Source: Sphingobacterium sp.
GTDB lineage: Bacteria; Bacteroidota; Bacteroidia; Sphingobacteriales; Sphingobacteriaceae
Assembly: GCA_022712315.1 (NCBI GenBank)
Contig: JALAGS010000148.1
Coordinates: forward strand, 1-64,000
DNA length: 64,000 nucleotides
Reading direction: 5' to 3'
Part shown: positions 62,780-64,000 of the stretch, piece by piece
Layout of the letters: each line of letters starts with the position of its first letter
Position numbering within the stretch: the stretch's first letter is position 1
The notes under the pieces: generated by a model
What the model saw: the letters and a program-made list of their open reading frames with translations, nothing else
Databases searched by the model: none
Told to the model about the DNA's origin: nothing
Position numbers and translations under genes: made by a program

Positions 62780-63970
62780 ATGACATTTCCACATCGGCCA
62801 AATCAACAGTACGATAGATATATTAAGGAAAGTGACTTCAATTCATGTAAAAGAATTTTAGAAGCTTTGTGTGGTCACACAAAAATGAGATACGGCCTGA
62901 TACGTAAGAAGGATGGTCATACCTGGGGAAACTGGTGCGTTTATGATTATCAGTATCAGAAGATTGTCGCTAAAAACAGTGAAACATACGTTACAATATA
63001 TCAGGCAATCCGGAAGGGCCTTTCGCCTATTTATATTGACGATAGCGATCTCTGTTCAGTCAGTCAGTGGACTGATATTCTTCAGAAATTCGGTTTGAAA
63101 AGTTATATTTCGTACCCGATAATCAATAAAAAAGATTCTATTATTGGACACCTGAGTTTGATGAATGCGGAACCGGTGCACTTTGACCAAAGTAAATTGG
63201 AAATGCTACTCCCAGTTTGCAGCGATTTAATTGCAATAGATTTTAAAACAGTCATTGAGTGCAGAAATACAAGAAGAAAATTAGAACAAGAACTTAATTA
63301 TTCGAAAAATAGAGAACTCGTTTTATCGTCTTTAGCTCATGACTTGAACAATCCGGTCAGCATTGTGAAAGTGATTTCACAATATCTCCAGGGAAATATA
63401 AAAGATGAAAACCAAAAAAGCTTATTAAAGAAAATAGAGGAAACATCTTTTCGGATGAAGGGAATAATAGATGATGTGTTAGATTTCAGCAGTATCGGTC
63501 TTGACTATGGATTTATAAGGGTTCCAGATAAGCAACGCATGGATTCATTGATTAGACAAATCCTAACTGAATTTGAACTACTGCATAATCGAACGTTAAT
63601 TGCTAATATTAAACTTCCAATTGATATTCCTTGTGATCATCATAAAATGGGGCGGGCATTTGCCAATTTGATTGGCAATGCAATAAAACATGGCAATCCG
63701 CAGCAAAATATCGAAATCAACGCATTCGTTCAAAATGAAAATTTCATTTTTAGCGTTACGAATGAGATCTCCTATCCTCAATCTTCAGATCTTACAGAAC
63801 TATTTAAACCGTTTGTAAAAGGAACCAATAGCAATGGGCTTGGATTAGGATTATTTATTGCGAACGAAATCGCAAAAATTCATAAAGGAAAAATAACGGT
63901 AAATTTAGAGGACAATAAAATTACATTTAATTTGGTGATCCCTCTTCATTCTACCGCAACTCTACTGTAA
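62780..63970 (+). CDS. GAF-domain sensor histidine kinase
   Basis: 396 residues, no membrane segment, so soluble. GAF-like sensor at about 20-155 (ILEALCGHTKMRYGLIRKKD, GLKSYISYPIINKKDSIIGH). HisKA at about 175-240 with H187 (LSSLAHDLNNPVSIVKVISQ) as phosphoacceptor. HATPase at about 275-396, with N-box GRAFANLIGNAIKHG and G-box SNGLGLGLFIANEIAKIHKG. It phosphorylates itself in response to a bound small molecule; no response regulator adjoins it. The frame ends 30 bases before the window ends. Confidence 0.95.
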   Translation: MTFPHRPNQQYDRYIKESDFNSCKRILEALCGHTKMRYGLIRKKDGHTWGNWCVYDYQYQKIVAKNSETYVTIYQAIRKGLSPIYIDDSDLCSVSQWTDILQKFGLKSYISYPIINKKDSIIGHLSLMNAEPVHFDQSKLEMLLPVCSDLIAIDFKTVIECRNTRRKLEQELNYSKNRELVLSSLAHDLNNPVSIVKVISQYLQGNIKDENQKSLLKKIEETSFRMKGIIDDVLDFSSIGLDYGFIRVPDKQRMDSLIRQILTEFELLHNRTLIANIKLPIDIPCDHHKMGRAFANLIGNAIKHGNPQQNIEINAFVQNENFIFSVTNEISYPQSSDLTELFKPFVKGTNSNGLGLGLFIANEIAKIHKGKITVNLEDNKITFNLVIPLHSTATLL

Positions 63971-64000
63971 AACAGCACATATCAATGTTTTACATAGAAT

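Noticed and set aside
1..64000. CRISPR array, tRNA, rRNA, riboswitch or phage genes
   Set aside because: No regular spaced repeats, no cloverleaf or rRNA-like sequence, and no phage structural gene patterns were found by reading; a covariance search would be needed to exclude small RNAs.

Overview
The window looks like part of a Bacteroidota chromosome, most likely a Sphingobacteriaceae (Sphingobacterium/Pedobacter-like) soil or plant-associated bacterium. Reasons: low GC with AT-rich ribosome-binding regions, four further TonB-dependent outer-membrane receptors plus a SusC/SusD pair, many short-signal lipoproteins, an ECF sigma/FecR pair, AraC-type regulators and GH43 arabinan enzymes. No rRNA, tRNA or CRISPR array was seen. 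All functional calls come from motifs and general family knowledge; no database search was possible.

Layout. 1-6.5 kb: a secreted unknown protein, a complete IS21-family element (1532-4170, istA/istB) abutting the start codon of a small membrane protein, a zinc-ribbon-like unknown protein, a sulfatase gene fragment (5074-5208) and two lipoproteins. 6.7-18.2 kb: single-gene units, including an AraC regulator converging on an outer-membrane beta-barrel receptor, a PhnB-like protein, a CinA-C protein, a YciE/YciF ferritin-like protein, a large alpha-helical carbohydrate-enzyme-like protein behind a perfect inverted repeat, an orphan response regulator, and a quinone-reductase-like flavoprotein with an AraC gene upstream. 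18.4-28.4 kb: a 972-residue secreted LRR/TPR protein; a deletion scar fusing the first ~50 codons of an ECF sigma gene to the last ~100 codons of a surface glycan-binding protein (apparently the two ends of a lost polysaccharide-utilization locus); a secreted carboxymuconolactone-decarboxylase/ABM fusion with a divergent AraC gene; a tandem pair of C39-like proteins of which one has lost both catalytic residues; and a TlpA-like thioredoxin lipoprotein/periplasmic protein.

28.8-36.7 kb, minus strand: a compact arabinan-utilization operon, susC-susD-GH43 lipoprotein-GH43-transaldolase/fructose-6-phosphate aldolase. SusC and SusD would bind and import arabino-oligosaccharides, the GH43 enzymes cut them, and the aldolase-type transaldolase would feed pentose-phosphate metabolism. 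A 39-bp near-perfect dyad sits 44 bp upstream of susC. 37-40 kb: fatty-acid desaturase, a truncated second CinA copy, a small unknown protein, a Crp/Fnr regulator and a small secreted protein.

40.3-55.7 kb, minus strand: the most unusual block, a nine-gene operon-like array: ECF sigma, FecR anti-sigma, STN-containing TonB receptor, two DUF4397-like lipoproteins, three two-domain fasciclin (FAS1) lipoproteins and a second, Oar-like TonB receptor. Spacing between most genes is a few bases and one pair overlaps by 4 bp. It has no SusD and no enzymes. I suggest it encodes a cell-surface-signalled envelope complex for binding or moving a protein or adhesive ligand; its substrate is unknown.

55.9-64 kb: four small envelope proteins of unknown function (one DUF2314), a siderophore-type TonB receptor, a TPR lipoprotein, a cupin, a 59-residue DUF5670-like membrane peptide, and a GAF-HisKA-HATPase sensor kinase.
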